From NCBI GenBank assembly GCA_025869365.1, contig JAOZVV010000133.1, positions 1 to 34,626 of the forward strand: 34,626 nucleotides of DNA, written 5' to 3'. This DNA comes from Pseudonocardia sp. Lineage in GTDB: Bacteria > Actinomycetota > Actinomycetes > Mycobacteriales > Pseudonocardiaceae. Within the stretch, counting starts at the first letter, position 1. Each line of letters begins with the position of its first letter. Of this stretch, positions 15,440 through 23,608 are shown piece by piece. The position numbers were made by a program, and so were the translations under genes. Below the pieces are notes generated by a model, which searched no databases, was not told the DNA's origin, and worked only from the letters and a program-made list of their open reading frames with translations.

Positions 15440-16101
15440 CCACCACACCCCTCTCCCCCACCCCCCGCAGCACGATCGGCCGGTCCCGGGAACGCGGCCG
15501 CACGGACCGCGCGGACCTCTACGCCGTGCTGGACTCGGGTCTGGTCTGCCACTTCGGGTTCGTCGCGGACGCCGCACCGGTCGTGATCCCGACCGGCTAC
15601 GGCCGGATCGGCTCCACGATCTACGTGCACGGCTCGTCGGGGGCGCGGTGGCTCCGTCCCCGCGTGGACGGGAGCGACGTGGCCGAGATGCCCGCCTGCC
15701 TCACGGTCACCCATCTCGACGGGATCGTCTACGCCCGCTCCGTGTTCCACTTCTCGATGAACTACCGCAGCGCGGTGGTGCACGGGTCCGCGCGGCTGGT
15801 GACCGACGAGACCGAGCGGTGGGACGCCCTGCGCGCGATCGTCGAGCACCTCGCCCCCGGCTCCTGGGAGTACGCGCGCGAGCCGTCCCGCCGCGAGATG
15901 GCCGCCACCGCCGTCCTCGCGATGGACCTCACCGAGGCCAGCGTGAAGGTCCGCACCGGGCCGCCGAAGGACGATGCGGAGGACATCACGGACGAGGTCT
16001 GGGCCGGCGTCGTCCCGATCACCCCGACGTTCGGGAGCCCGCTCCCCGACGAGCACGTCCCCGCGGGCTCCGCCGTCCCCCGGCACGTCGCCGCTCGGTG
16101 A
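15436..16101 (+). CDS. Flavin-nucleotide-binding PPOX-family protein
   Basis: 221 residues. The pattern RSRERGRTDRADLYAVLDSG, then VCHFGFVADAAPVVIPTGYGR, IYVHGSSGARWL, and FHFSMNYRSAVVHGSARLVTD matches the flavin-nucleotide-binding (COG3467/NimA-like) branch of the pyridoxamine-phosphate-oxidase fold. A C-terminal segment (KDDAEDITDEVWAGVVPI) is typical of the same group. It should bind FMN; the reaction is unknown. The GTG at 15436 is the earliest in-frame start that leaves the regulatory gap free, and it overlaps a tiny leader ORF by 4 bases. Divergence from the MocR gene suggests that regulator controls it, perhaps in response to a B6 compound. Confidence 0.84.
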   Translation: MTTTPLSPTPRSTIGRSRERGRTDRADLYAVLDSGLVCHFGFVADAAPVVIPTGYGRIGSTIYVHGSSGARWLRPRVDGSDVAEMPACLTVTHLDGIVYARSVFHFSMNYRSAVVHGSARLVTDETERWDALRAIVEHLAPGSWEYAREPSRREMAATAVLAMDLTEASVKVRTGPPKDDAEDITDEVWAGVVPITPTFGSPLPDEHVPAGSAVPRHVAAR

Positions 16102-16188
16102 ACCCGCGATAAACCCGTGGCGCCGCACGCGCTCCGCACCGCACGCTGACCCGGACCGATCATCGACGCCCCCGGGGAGCACAGCACC

Positions 16189-16539
16189 ATGGCCACGCAC
16201 CGCACCGAGGTCCGCCGGGACGACGGCGAGCTGATCGGCTTCGTGGAGCCGGAGCCCGCGGGCTCCTGGCGCTACCTCACCGTGTTCGGCGGCGAGCTCG
16301 GCACGGCCGCGGACGAGGGATCGGCCGTGGCCGAGCTGCACCGGCTCGGGCTCGGGGTGCTGCTGGAGCGCTGGTGGTTCCGGGGCGAGCCGGTGACCAT
16401 CGTCGAGGCGTCCCCCGGCCGGGTCCGCGTGCAGGTCGGCGGGATGGCGCTGGCGATCGCGCCGGGCCGGCCGGACGCGCACGTCACCACCGAGCTGACC
16501 GGCGCGGAGCTCGACGAGCTGACCCTCCGGCGGCCCTGA
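16189..16539 (+). CDS. Small conserved-looking hypothetical protein
   Basis: 116 residues, not recognised. It is soluble and predicted to be mainly beta: RRDDGELIGFVEPEPAGSW, YLTVFGGELG, then a helix (SAVAELHRLGLGVLLERWWF) and more strands (GEPVTIVEASPGRVRVQV). There is no signal peptide or metal motif. The ATG at 16189 follows GGGGAG by about 8 bases, and the frame is uninterrupted with normal codon use, so it looks genuine. It stands alone between the PPOX gene and the prolyl oligopeptidase gene on the same strand, with gaps of about 87 and 63 bases. Confidence 0.7.
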   Translation: MATHRTEVRRDDGELIGFVEPEPAGSWRYLTVFGGELGTAADEGSAVAELHRLGLGVLLERWWFRGEPVTIVEASPGRVRVQVGGMALAIAPGRPDAHVTTELTGAELDELTLRRP

Positions 16540-16588
16540 GGACACGGCGGCGACCGAACCGCCCAGGGGCCGGCCTGATCGGGTGACG

Positions 16589-16594
16589 TACGCT
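16589..16594 (+). promoter_or_regulatory. Candidate -10 box for the leaderless prolyl oligopeptidase gene
   Basis: TACGCT ends 8 bases before the GTG at 16603, the same hexamer and spacing as in front of ddl. No Shine-Dalgarno is present between. Confidence 0.33.
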
Positions 16595-16602
16595 CCCGAC
16601 GC

Positions 16603-18720
16603 GTGAGCACGCCCGACCAGACCCGTCCCTACCCGGGCGCCGAACGCCTCGATCTCGTCGAGGACCTGCACGGGCATCCGGTCGCCGATCCCTACCGCTG
16701 GCTCGAGGACGCCGAGGACCCGCGCACCCGCGAGTGGTCGGCCGCACAGGACGAGCTCGCCCGGCGCGACCTCGACGCCCTGCCCGGCCGGGACGCCCTC
16801 GCCGCCCGGCTGCGCGCCCTCCTGTCCGCCGGCTCGATCTCCGTGCCGCTCTGGCGGGCCGGGCGGGCGTTCTTCTCCCGCCGCGAGCCCGGCCAGGAGC
16901 ACGCGGTGATCTACACCCGCGGCCCGGACGGCGTGGAGAAGGCGTTGCTGGACCCGATGGCGCTGGACCCCACGGGGCTCACCACGCTGGACACCTGGGT
17001 GCCGGACCTCGAGGGCCGCCGGGTCGCCTACCAGGTCTCCGCCGGGGGCGACGAGCAGAGCGTGCTGTACGTCCTGGACGTCGGTTCCGGAGAGCTCGTC
17101 GAGGGCCCGATCGACCGCTGCCGCTACTCCGCGGTCGCCTGGATGCCGGGTGGTGAGGAGTACTTCTTCGTCCGCAAGGTCGCCCCCGGCGAGATGGGCG
17201 AGGGCCAGGACGACTTCCACCGCCGGATCTGGCGGCACCGCGTCGGCACCCCGACCGAGCAGGACACGCTGGTCACCGGCCCGGGCCTCTACGACGACCA
17301 CACCTACTACGGCGTGCGGGTCTCCCGGGACGGCCGGTGGCTGGTCCTCAGCGCGAACATCGGCACGGCCCGGCGGGACAGCGTGTGGATCGCCGAGGTC
17401 CCGGAGCGCGGCGCGCCGGAGCTGACCCCGATCCTCACCCAGGCCGACGACGTCCGGGCCGTCTGCTGGGTCGAACGGGACGGCCGGCTCTACGTGCACA
17501 CCACGGACCGCGCCCCGCGTTGGAGGCTCGCCGTCACCGATCCCCGCACGCCCGGCCGCGAGCACTGGCAAGACCTCGTGCCGGAGGACCCGGAGTCCGT
17601 CCTGGAGGGGGTCCGCTGGTTCGAGCCGGCGCCCGGGAGCGGGCAGGAGCCGCAGCTCGTGCTCGCCCGCGCCCGGCACGCCGTCGCGGAGCTGGCCCTG
17701 CACGGCGTCGACGGGAGCCCGCAGGGCACGGTGCCGCTGCCCGGCACCGGCTCGCTGACCGGGCTGACCGTGCCGGACCGGGACACCCCGGAGCGCGACG
17801 GCACGCTGTGGATCGGCTGGACGGACCTCGTCACGCCACCGCAGGTGCACCGGTACGAGCGCACGTCCGGGGAGACGGTCCTGGAGAGCACCGCACCGGG
17901 CGTCGTCGAGGTCCCGGAGGTGCGCTCCGCACAGCGCGAGTTCACCTCCCGGGACGGCACGACCGTGCGGATGTTCGTCGTCACCCCCGCCACCGGGGAC
18001 GGCCCGTGGCCGGCGATGGTCACCGGCTACGGCGGGTTCGGCATCAGCCGCGAGCCGTCCTACACGTCGTCGGCGCTCGCGTGGGTCGCGGCGGGCGGCG
18101 CGTACGCGCTGGTCAGCCTGCGCGGCGGCGGCGAGGAGGGCGAGGAGTGGCACCGCGCGGGCAACCGCGGGCGGAAGCAGAACGTCTTCGACGACTTCCA
18201 CGCCGCCGTGGAGTCCCTGATCGCCTCCGGCACGACGACCGCGGCACAGCTGGGGATCTCCGGCGGGTCGAACGGCGGGCTGCTGGTCGGGGCCGCGCTC
18301 GTGCAGCGCCCGGACCTCTACCGTGCGGTCGTCTGCTCGGCGCCGCTGCTGGACATGGTGCGCTACGAGGAGTTCTCCCTCGGCCGCACCTGGAACGACG
18401 AGTACGGCACCGCGGCGGACGCCGAGGAGCTCGGCTGGCTGCTCTCCTACTCGCCGTACCACCACGTGCAGGACGGCACCTGCTACCCCGCGGTGCTGTT
18501 CACCGTGTTCGAGTCGGACTCCCGGGTGGACCCGCTGCACGCGCGCAAGATGTGCGCGGCGCTGCAGCACGCCACCACCGGGGACCCCGACACCCGTCCC
18601 GTGCTGTTCCGCCGCGAGACCGACGTGGGGCACGGCGCCCGCTCGATCTCCCGCAGCGTCGCCCTGTCGGTGGACACGCTCGCCTTCCTCGCCGCGCACA
18701 CCGGTCTGGAGCTGACATGA
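16603..18720 (+). CDS. Prolyl oligopeptidase, S9 family
   Basis: 705 residues, normal for S9A enzymes, which cut short peptides after proline or basic residues. The N-terminus carries the family pattern [11 protein letters not shown] beta-propeller spans about residues 70-430. The alpha/beta-hydrolase domain follows with [28 protein letters not shown], the nucleophile GGSNGG (Ser556), [10 protein letters not shown] (Asp643) and DVGHGA (His677), so the triad is intact. No signal peptide is seen, so it should be cytoplasmic. It begins a tight plus-strand cluster: its TGA overlaps the ATG of the channel gene (ATGA). Oligopeptidase B is the close alternative; distinguishing the two needs the substrate-pocket residues aligned. 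Confidence 0.94.
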   Translation: MSTPDQTRPYPGAERLDLVEDLHGHPVADPYRWLEDAEDPRTREWSAAQDELARRDLDALPGRDALAARLRALLSAGSISVPLWRAGRAFFSRREPGQEHAVIYTRGPDGVEKALLDPMALDPTGLTTLDTWVPDLEGRRVAYQVSAGGDEQSVLYVLDVGSGELVEGPIDRCRYSAVAWMPGGEEYFFVRKVAPGEMGEGQDDFHRRIWRHRVGTPTEQDTLVTGPGLYDDHTYYGVRVSRDGRWLVLSANIGTARRDSVWIAEVPERGAPELTPILTQADDVRAVCWVERDGRLYVHTTDRAPRWRLAVTDPRTPGREHWQDLVPEDPESVLEGVRWFEPAPGSGQEPQLVLARARHAVAELALHGVDGSPQGTVPLPGTGSLTGLTVPDRDTPERDGTLWIGWTDLVTPPQVHRYERTSGETVLESTAPGVVEVPEVRSAQREFTSRDGTTVRMFVVTPATGDGPWPAMVTGYGGFGISREPSYTSSALAWVAAGGAYALVSLRGGGEEGEEWHRAGNRGRKQNVFDDFHAAVESLIASGTTTAAQLGISGGSNGGLLVGAALVQRPDLYRAVVCSAPLLDMVRYEEFSLGRTWNDEYGTAADAEELGWLLSYSPYHHVQDGTCYPAVLFTVFESDSRVDPLHARKMCAALQHATTGDPDTRPVLFRRETDVGHGARSISRSVALSVDTLAFLAAHTGLELT

Positions 18721-19733
18721 CGATGCGCCCGATGGTGATCCCCGACGCCGTGCAGGCCGTCCTCGCCGAACCGCCGACCTGCGCCGCCGTCGCGGGCAGC
18801 TGGTGCGCCCGCTTCTACCAGTGGACGAACAACGACGCGCTCGCCGCGACCGCGGACACCGTCGTCACCCCCGTCCTGCGGATCATCCTGATCCTGCTGG
18901 TCGCCCTGACCGTCCGGGGGCTGCTGCACCGCGCGATCAGCCGGCTCGTCGAGGGTGCGACGGCCGGACGGGTCAGCAAGCTGCTCGGCCGCGCCCCCAA
19001 ACGGCTGCGGGCCGGGGCGAACGCGGTGGCCACGGCGCGGCGCACGCAGCGGGCCCGCACGATCGGCTCGGTCCTGCGCTCGATCACCTCCGCGGTGGTG
19101 CTGCTGATCGCCGCGGTCATGATCCTCGCCGAGTTCGGGGTGGCGCTCGGGCCGATCCTCGCGTCGGCCGGGATCGTCGGCATCGCCGTCGGTTTCGGGG
19201 CGCAGAACCTGGTGCGGGACTTCCTGTCCGGGATGTTCATGCTCCTGGAGGACCAGTACGGCGTCGGGGACATCGTGGATCTGGGCGAGGCCAGCGGCGT
19301 CGTCGAGTCCGTGGGGCTGCGGATCACCACGGTCCGAGACGTCCAGGGCACCGTCTGGTACGTCCGCAACGGCGAGATCCTGCGCGTCGGCAACAAGTCG
19401 CAGGGCTACGCGGTCGCGGTCATCGACCTCCCGCTCGCGCACACCGCGGACATGACCGAGGCCTCCGAGCTGGCGGGCCGGGTGGCCTCGCAGCGCGTGC
19501 AGGGCGAGGACATCGCCTCCGACGTGCTGGAGCCGCCCGTGGTGCTGGGCATCGAGAAGGTGACGGCGGACGGCGTCACCCTGCGGCTCACCGTCAAGGT
19601 CAACCCGGGCCGGCAGTTCGCCGTGCAGCGTGCCCTCAACGCCGCGATCGCCGACGAGTTCGACGAGCACCGCATGCCTCGCCCGGCCCCGTTCGGTGCC
19701 CGCGCGACGGCCGACGGCGCGAAGCCGGCCTGA
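18717..19733 (+). CDS. Mechanosensitive ion channel, MscS family
   Basis: 338 residues. Membrane segments lie at about 45-65 ([16 protein letters not shown]) and 120-140 ([18 protein letters not shown]), then the pore helix region [26 protein letters not shown], the signature of MscS TM3. The beta domain follows ([30 protein letters not shown]), with the conserved [13 protein letters not shown] and a C-terminal alpha/beta part. The family opens under membrane tension and releases solutes during osmotic downshock. The ATG at 18717 overlaps the preceding stop by 4 bases, so translation is probably coupled to the peptidase. The trHb gene follows 17 bases later. Confidence 0.93.
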   Translation: MTMRPMVIPDAVQAVLAEPPTCAAVAGSWCARFYQWTNNDALAATADTVVTPVLRIILILLVALTVRGLLHRAISRLVEGATAGRVSKLLGRAPKRLRAGANAVATARRTQRARTIGSVLRSITSAVVLLIAAVMILAEFGVALGPILASAGIVGIAVGFGAQNLVRDFLSGMFMLLEDQYGVGDIVDLGEASGVVESVGLRITTVRDVQGTVWYVRNGEILRVGNKSQGYAVAVIDLPLAHTADMTEASELAGRVASQRVQGEDIASDVLEPPVVLGIEKVTADGVTLRLTVKVNPGRQFAVQRALNAAIADEFDEHRMPRPAPFGARATADGAKPA

Positions 19734-19738
19734 TCGGG

Positions 19739-19744
19739 GAGGAT
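19739..19744 (+). promoter_or_regulatory. Candidate internal -10 box before the trHbO gene
   Basis: GAGGAT ends 6 bases before the GTG at 19751, in the usual leaderless spacing. The overlapping GGGGAGG could instead be a Shine-Dalgarno site, so the evidence is ambiguous. Confidence 0.2.
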
Positions 19745-19750
19745 GGGGTC

Positions 19751-20134
19751 GTGAGCGCACCGCAGAACTTCTATGCCGAGGTAGGTGGGGGGAAGGTCTT
19801 CCACCAGATCGTCCACCGCTTCTACGAGCAGGTCGCCGTCGACGAGATCCTCCGGCCGCTGTACCCGGAGGAGGACCTGGGCCCGGCCGAGGACCGCTTC
19901 CGGATGTTCCTGGAGCAGTACTGGGGCGGTCCGCGCACCTATTCGGACCAGCGCGGACACCCCCGTCTGCGCATGCGGCACGCCCCGTTCACGATCGGCC
20001 CGATCGAGCGGGACGCGTGGCTGCGCTGCATGCGGATCGCCGTCGACGAGGCCGGGCTGGACGAACCACACCGTGCGCAACTGTGGAGCTACCTGGAGTA
20101 CGCAGCAGCCAGCATGGTCAACTCGCAGCTCTAG
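19751..20134 (+). CDS. glbO: Truncated haemoglobin, group II (trHbO)
   Basis: 127 residues, the usual size. It follows the mycobacterial GlbO pattern closely: [29 protein letters not shown] (B-helix Tyr), [19 protein letters not shown] (CD Tyr region), LRMRHAPF with the proximal F8 His, and ERDAWLRCM with the G8 Trp of group II. It binds haem and oxygen or NO; roles proposed for GlbO include oxygen or redox handling at the membrane. The GTG start is preceded by GGGGAGG. Next to it lies a GH13 glucosidase, the same pairing as glbO-aglA in M. tuberculosis. Confidence 0.95.
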   Translation: MSAPQNFYAEVGGGKVFHQIVHRFYEQVAVDEILRPLYPEEDLGPAEDRFRMFLEQYWGGPRTYSDQRGHPRLRMRHAPFTIGPIERDAWLRCMRIAVDEAGLDEPHRAQLWSYLEYAAASMVNSQL

Positions 20135-20162
20135 GAAACGGGATTCCGGGCCCTGGATTTGG

Positions 20163-20168
20163 CAGGAT
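20163..20168 (+). promoter_or_regulatory. Candidate -10 box for the GH13 gene
   Basis: CAGGAT ends 6 bases before the GTG at 20175, the same hexamer and spacing as at 15404. This suggests an internal leaderless promoter in the cluster. Confidence 0.3.
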
Positions 20169-20174
20169 GGCGCC

Positions 20175-21734
20175 GTGCGGTGGTGGCAGGAGGCGGTCGT
20201 CTACGGGGTCTACGTCCGTAGCTTCGCCGACTCCGACGGAGACGGCGTCGGGGACCTCGACGGCATCCGCAGCCGGCTCGGCTACCTGGAGCTCCTGGGC
20301 GTCGACGCGCTCTGGCTGAGCTCGTTCTACCGCTCGCCGATGGTGGACCACGGCTACGACGTGGCGGACCCGCGGGACGTCGATCCGCTGTTCGGTGACC
20401 TCGAGGCGTTCGACGCCCTGCTGGCCGAGGCGCACCGGCACGGGATCCGGGTGGTCGTGGACCTGATCGGTAACCACACGTCGACGGAGCACGAGTGGTT
20501 CCGCGCGGCGCTGGCGTCCGCCCCGGGCAGTCCCGAGCGGGCCCGCTACCACTTCCGCCCGGGCCGCGGGCCCGGGGCGGCCGAGCCCCCCACCAACTGG
20601 CGCAGCGTCTTCGGCGGCCCGGCGTGGACGCACGTGCCGGGGCCCGAGGGCGAGCCGGGCGAGTGGTACCTGCACCTCTTCAGCTCCGAGCAGCCGGACC
20701 TGAACTGGACCAACCCGGAGGTCTGGGCGGACCTGGAGAAGACCCTGCGGTTCTGGGCGGACCGCGGGGTCGACGGCTTCCGCGTCGACGTCGCCCACGG
20801 GATGGCGAAGCCGGAGACCCTGCCGGACGACCTGCGCCAGCCCGGCTGGACACCGCTCGGGGACCGGGACAACGACCCGCGCTTCGACGACCCGGGCGTG
20901 CACGACGTGCACCGGCTGATCCGCAACGTGATCGACCACTACCCGGGCCGGATGGCCGTCGGCGAGGTCCTGGTCAACGACGACGAGGCGTTCGCCCGCT
21001 ACCTCCGGCGCGACGAGCTGCACCAGGCCTTCGACTTCCGGCTGCGGAACGCCCCGTTCCGGGCGGACGACGTCCGGGCCGCGATCGACCGCACCCTGCG
21101 GACCTTCGCGAGCGTCGGCGCCGAACCCACCTGGACCCTCGGCAACCACGACGCCCCCCGGGCGGTCACGCGTTACGGGGGCGGCGCGGTCGGGACCGCG
21201 CGGGCGCGGGCGATGGCGATGGTCACCCTGGCCCTGCCGGGCTCGGTGTACCTGTACGAGGGCGAGGAGCTCGGCCTGCCGGACGTCGCGCTGCCCGACG
21301 AGGTCCTGCAGGACCCGAGGTGGGAGCGTTCCGGGCACACGGACCGCGGCCGCGACGGCGCCCGGGTCCCGATGCCCTGGGACGACGCCCCGCCCGGCCA
21401 CGGCTTCAGCACCGGGGACCCCTGGCTGCCGATGCCCCCGGAGTACGGCCGGCTCGCCGCGGCGTCGCAGCTGGAGGACGTGAGCTCGATGCTGTCGCTC
21501 TACCGCCGCGCCCTGGACCTGCGCGCGAACCATCCGGGCTTCACCGGCGGGTCCGTCGAGTGGTACGGCGCGCCGCCCGGCTGCTTCGCCTTCCGCCGCA
21601 GCGCCTCGACCTTGACCTGCGCCCTGAACGCGAGCACGGTCCCGGTGCCCCTGCCCCCGGGGGACGTCCTGCTGACCAGCACCCCCCTGCGGAGCGGGGA
21701 GCTCCCGCCGAACGCGGCGGCCTGGCTCATCTGA
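20175..21734 (+). CDS. Alpha-glucosidase, glycoside hydrolase family 13
   Basis: 519 residues. The start VRWWQEAVVYGVYVRSFADSDGDGVGDL split over the first barrel strand is typical of the oligo-1,6-glucosidase/alpha-glucosidase branch of GH13. Catalytic regions are VVVDLIGNH (region I), GFRVDVAHG (Asp205 nucleophile), VGEVLVND (Glu264 acid/base) and TLGNHD (Asp326), so the active site is complete. A C-terminal beta domain ends the protein. No signal peptide, so it should act in the cytoplasm on maltose-type oligosaccharides or trehalose-like sugars. It corresponds in position to mycobacterial aglA next to glbO. The start is the GTG at 20175; an overlapping upstream extension in the same frame lacks similarity. 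Confidence 0.93.
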   Translation: MRWWQEAVVYGVYVRSFADSDGDGVGDLDGIRSRLGYLELLGVDALWLSSFYRSPMVDHGYDVADPRDVDPLFGDLEAFDALLAEAHRHGIRVVVDLIGNHTSTEHEWFRAALASAPGSPERARYHFRPGRGPGAAEPPTNWRSVFGGPAWTHVPGPEGEPGEWYLHLFSSEQPDLNWTNPEVWADLEKTLRFWADRGVDGFRVDVAHGMAKPETLPDDLRQPGWTPLGDRDNDPRFDDPGVHDVHRLIRNVIDHYPGRMAVGEVLVNDDEAFARYLRRDELHQAFDFRLRNAPFRADDVRAAIDRTLRTFASVGAEPTWTLGNHDAPRAVTRYGGGAVGTARARAMAMVTLALPGSVYLYEGEELGLPDVALPDEVLQDPRWERSGHTDRGRDGARVPMPWDDAPPGHGFSTGDPWLPMPPEYGRLAAASQLEDVSSMLSLYRRALDLRANHPGFTGGSVEWYGAPPGCFAFRRSASTLTCALNASTVPVPLPPGDVLLTSTPLRSGELPPNAAAWLI

Positions 21735-21736
21735 CC

Positions 21737-21789
21737 GGCAGGAAAGCCACCGTGACGCCGGATTCCGGCGGGAGGGTGGCTTTCCTGCC
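21737..21789. terminator. Compound hairpin between convergent genes; relative of the dispersed palindrome
   Basis: Outer arms of 15 bp (21737-21751 and 21775-21789, containing CAGGAAAGCCAC and its complement) enclose an inner CGCCGG/CCGGCG stem at 21756-21770. It lies between the GH13 stop (21734) and the minus-strand stop at 21802. The outer arm matches the palindromes at 12607 and 34518; the core does not. Likely a bidirectional terminator. Confidence 0.6.
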
Positions 21790-21801
21790 CACGGCGCGGG
21801 G

Positions 21802-22452
21802 CTACGTGAAGAGCGGCAGGCTCGTGATCCGGCGCCGCACCACCGCGCCGAAACGGGCGTCGAGGCGCATCCAGGAGCCCGTGGCGGAGATCCGGACGAA
21901 CGGTGCCTCACCCTCCGGGCCCGCGCCGGTGTCCGCTCCCCCGAGGAACCCCATCCCGGACAGCGCGAACAGCGCCCGCATCGGCACCTTCACCCCGCCC
22001 CGCGCGCCCGAGCCGGACACGGTGAGCACCGTCTGGTCCAGCAGGGACGACGGCGGGCCGTGCGCGCTCCCGTGTTCCCGGGCGAGCGCGAGGCCCCGCT
22101 CGGTGAGCCGCTCCAGCTCGTCGGCCGGGACGTCGTCGACGAGCGACCAGCCCTCTTCCGGGGGCAGCTCCCCGGCCCACAGCCCGAAGCCGGGGCCGAT
22201 GTCGATCGCCTCGGAGCGGTCCACCGCCAGCGCGGTGAGCAGGGCGGTCGCGTCGACGGTGACGTCGTCCGGCTCCATCACGCCCCGCACGGACCGGGTG
22301 GCCAGCACGTCGAACGGGGTCGCGGCCCACGCCGTCACGCGGTCCGCCGAGGCCCGGAGCCGGACCTGCCCCGCCTGGTCGAGCCGCACGACGCGCGCGG
22401 TGAAGGCACCGAGATCATCGCGCTCGGAGGTGTCGGCGAGTCGCAGCGTCAC
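21802..22452 (-). CDS. Conserved hypothetical protein (like mycobacterial Rv2474c by position)
   Basis: 216 residues, with no domain I can name. It is soluble, with several strand-rich stretches (VVRLDQAGQVRLRASADRVT, VDATALLTALA) and a late segment GARGGVKVPMRALFALSGMGF. The GTG start at 22452 overlaps the stop of the thioesterase gene by 4 bases (GTGA), so it is translationally coupled. It is last in the minus-strand cluster that runs from ssb through gdh, and its position after a thioesterase and gdh is the same as in mycobacteria. This conserved neighbourhood, more than its sequence, argues that it is real and perhaps works with the thioesterase. Confidence 0.78.
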   Translation of the reverse strand: MTLRLADTSERDDLGAFTARVVRLDQAGQVRLRASADRVTAWAATPFDVLATRSVRGVMEPDDVTVDATALLTALAVDRSEAIDIGPGFGLWAGELPPEEGWSLVDDVPADELERLTERGLALAREHGSAHGPPSSLLDQTVLTVSGSGARGGVKVPMRALFALSGMGFLGGADTGAGPEGEAPFVRISATGSWMRLDARFGAVVRRRITSLPLFT

Positions 22453-22883
22453 GACACGACCGCCGGGGTGTCGTCCCACCGCTGCAGGAACGCCCGTTCC
22501 TCGGGGGTCAGCCGGCGGGGCCGGCCGGCGTCCAGGTCCACCATCGCCATCCGGGTCACGCCGACGGCCGCGACGGGCGAGTCGGGCGCCGCGCCGCCGT
22601 GCAGGTCGTAGTCGATCGTGAAGGAGGCCGCGCGCAGCTGCCGCACCGCCATCGTCACCCGCAGCGGTTCGACGCCGTAGGGGATCTGCCGCCGGAAGTC
22701 CACCTCCAGGCCCGCGACCAGCAGCCCGCTGCCGAAGGTGCCGACGCCCGCCGCGGTCGCCTCGGTGAACAGCAGCCCGATCCGGGCCTCCTCCAGCAGC
22801 GTGACCGTGCGGGCATGGTTGACGTGGCGGTAGGAGTCCTGGTCGGTCCAGCGCAGCGGGACATGCGCGACATAACGTGCCAC
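22449..22883 (-). CDS. Acyl-CoA thioesterase, 4HBT hot-dog family
   Basis: 144 residues. The N-terminal pattern LRWTDQDSYRHVNHARTVTLLEEAR is the classic hot-dog thioesterase start, with the catalytic Asp in TDQD and HVNH. Later strands LEVDFRRQIPYG and FTIDYDLHGG follow the fold. Such enzymes hydrolyse acyl-CoA thioesters in the cytoplasm; chain-length preference is unknown. The GTG at 22883 begins just before the family pattern. The gap to the upstream hydrolase gene is 23 bases, and the downstream gene overlaps by 4 bases. Its place beside gdh matches mycobacterial Rv2475c. Confidence 0.9.
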   Translation of the reverse strand: MARYVAHVPLRWTDQDSYRHVNHARTVTLLEEARIGLLFTEATAAGVGTFGSGLLVAGLEVDFRRQIPYGVEPLRVTMAVRQLRAASFTIDYDLHGGAAPDSPVAAVGVTRMAMVDLDAGRPRRLTPEERAFLQRWDDTPAVVS

Positions 22884-22906
22884 CGCGCAAGCCTCTCAAA
22901 CAGCGG

Positions 22907-23575
22907 CTACCCGCGGGTCACCAGGTCCAGCAGGACGTCCGTGAGCTCCACCGGCCGACTCAGCGCGCTCAGGTGCCCGCCGGGTGACTCGTGCACCGGC
23001 AGCCCGAGCCGCTCGCGGGTGACGCGGCGCTGGAACTCCAGCGGGAACAGCCGGTCGTCGACGCCCTGGACCACCGCGGTCCGCACGTCCGGCCAGGCCG
23101 CCAGCGGCCACGGCTGGGAGAACGAGTAGTCCGACTGCGGCTGCTCCCCACCCGCCATCGCCTCCGCGGTGACGTCCGCCGGGACGTCGTGGAAGAAGTC
23201 CTCGACCATGTCGAGCTCCCCGAACCCGGCGTCCTTGCGGGCCTGCTGGAGGTCCGTCGCGCCCCACCACTCGGCACCGCTCTCCCCGGGCGCCGGCACC
23301 ATCGGGTTGACCAGGATGAGCTGCCGGGTCGGGATCCGGGCGCAGACCAGCGGCCCGGTGAAGGCCCCCATCGACTGCGCGACGACGACCGGGTCAGGCC
23401 TCCCGTCGAGCGCGGCCACCGCGACGTCGGTGTACTCGGCCAGGCCCGCCGTCTCGTCCGCGGCGGGTAGCTCGACGGGGACGGGGTCGTGGCCGCGCCG
23501 GGTCAGCTCGGCCGCCACGAGATGCCAGAACCAGGCGGCGCCACCGGCGCCGGGGATCAGCAGGAAGGTGGTCAT
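22907..23575 (-). CDS. Alpha/beta hydrolase
   Basis: 222 residues starting MTTFLLIPGAGGAAWFWH, the oxyanion region of small serine hydrolases. The nucleophile elbow is VVAQSMGAF (Ser), QGVDDRLFP gives the probable acid, and the His is in ESPGGHLSALSRP. The family covers esterases and lipases; the substrate is unknown. The ATG at 23575 is preferred by similarity, although an in-frame ATG at 23608 directly abuts the gdh stop and would add 11 residues. It sits between gdh and the thioesterase in the same direction, so it is probably part of their transcript. It is an addition relative to the mycobacterial order. Confidence 0.85.
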   Translation of the reverse strand: MTTFLLIPGAGGAAWFWHLVAAELTRRGHDPVPVELPAADETAGLAEYTDVAVAALDGRPDPVVVAQSMGAFTGPLVCARIPTRQLILVNPMVPAPGESGAEWWGATDLQQARKDAGFGELDMVEDFFHDVPADVTAEAMAGGEQPQSDYSFSQPWPLAAWPDVRTAVVQGVDDRLFPLEFQRRVTRERLGLPVHESPGGHLSALSRPVELTDVLLDLVTRG

Positions 23576-23608
23576 GCCGGTAGGACTCCGCCCGGTCCCC
23601 GAACTCAT

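Noticed and set aside
15127..18699. A minus-strand open frame of about 1190 codons opposite the prolyl oligopeptidase gene
   Set aside because: Same codon-position artefact. The opposite strand has an intact catalytic triad and the long frame runs across several unrelated genes.
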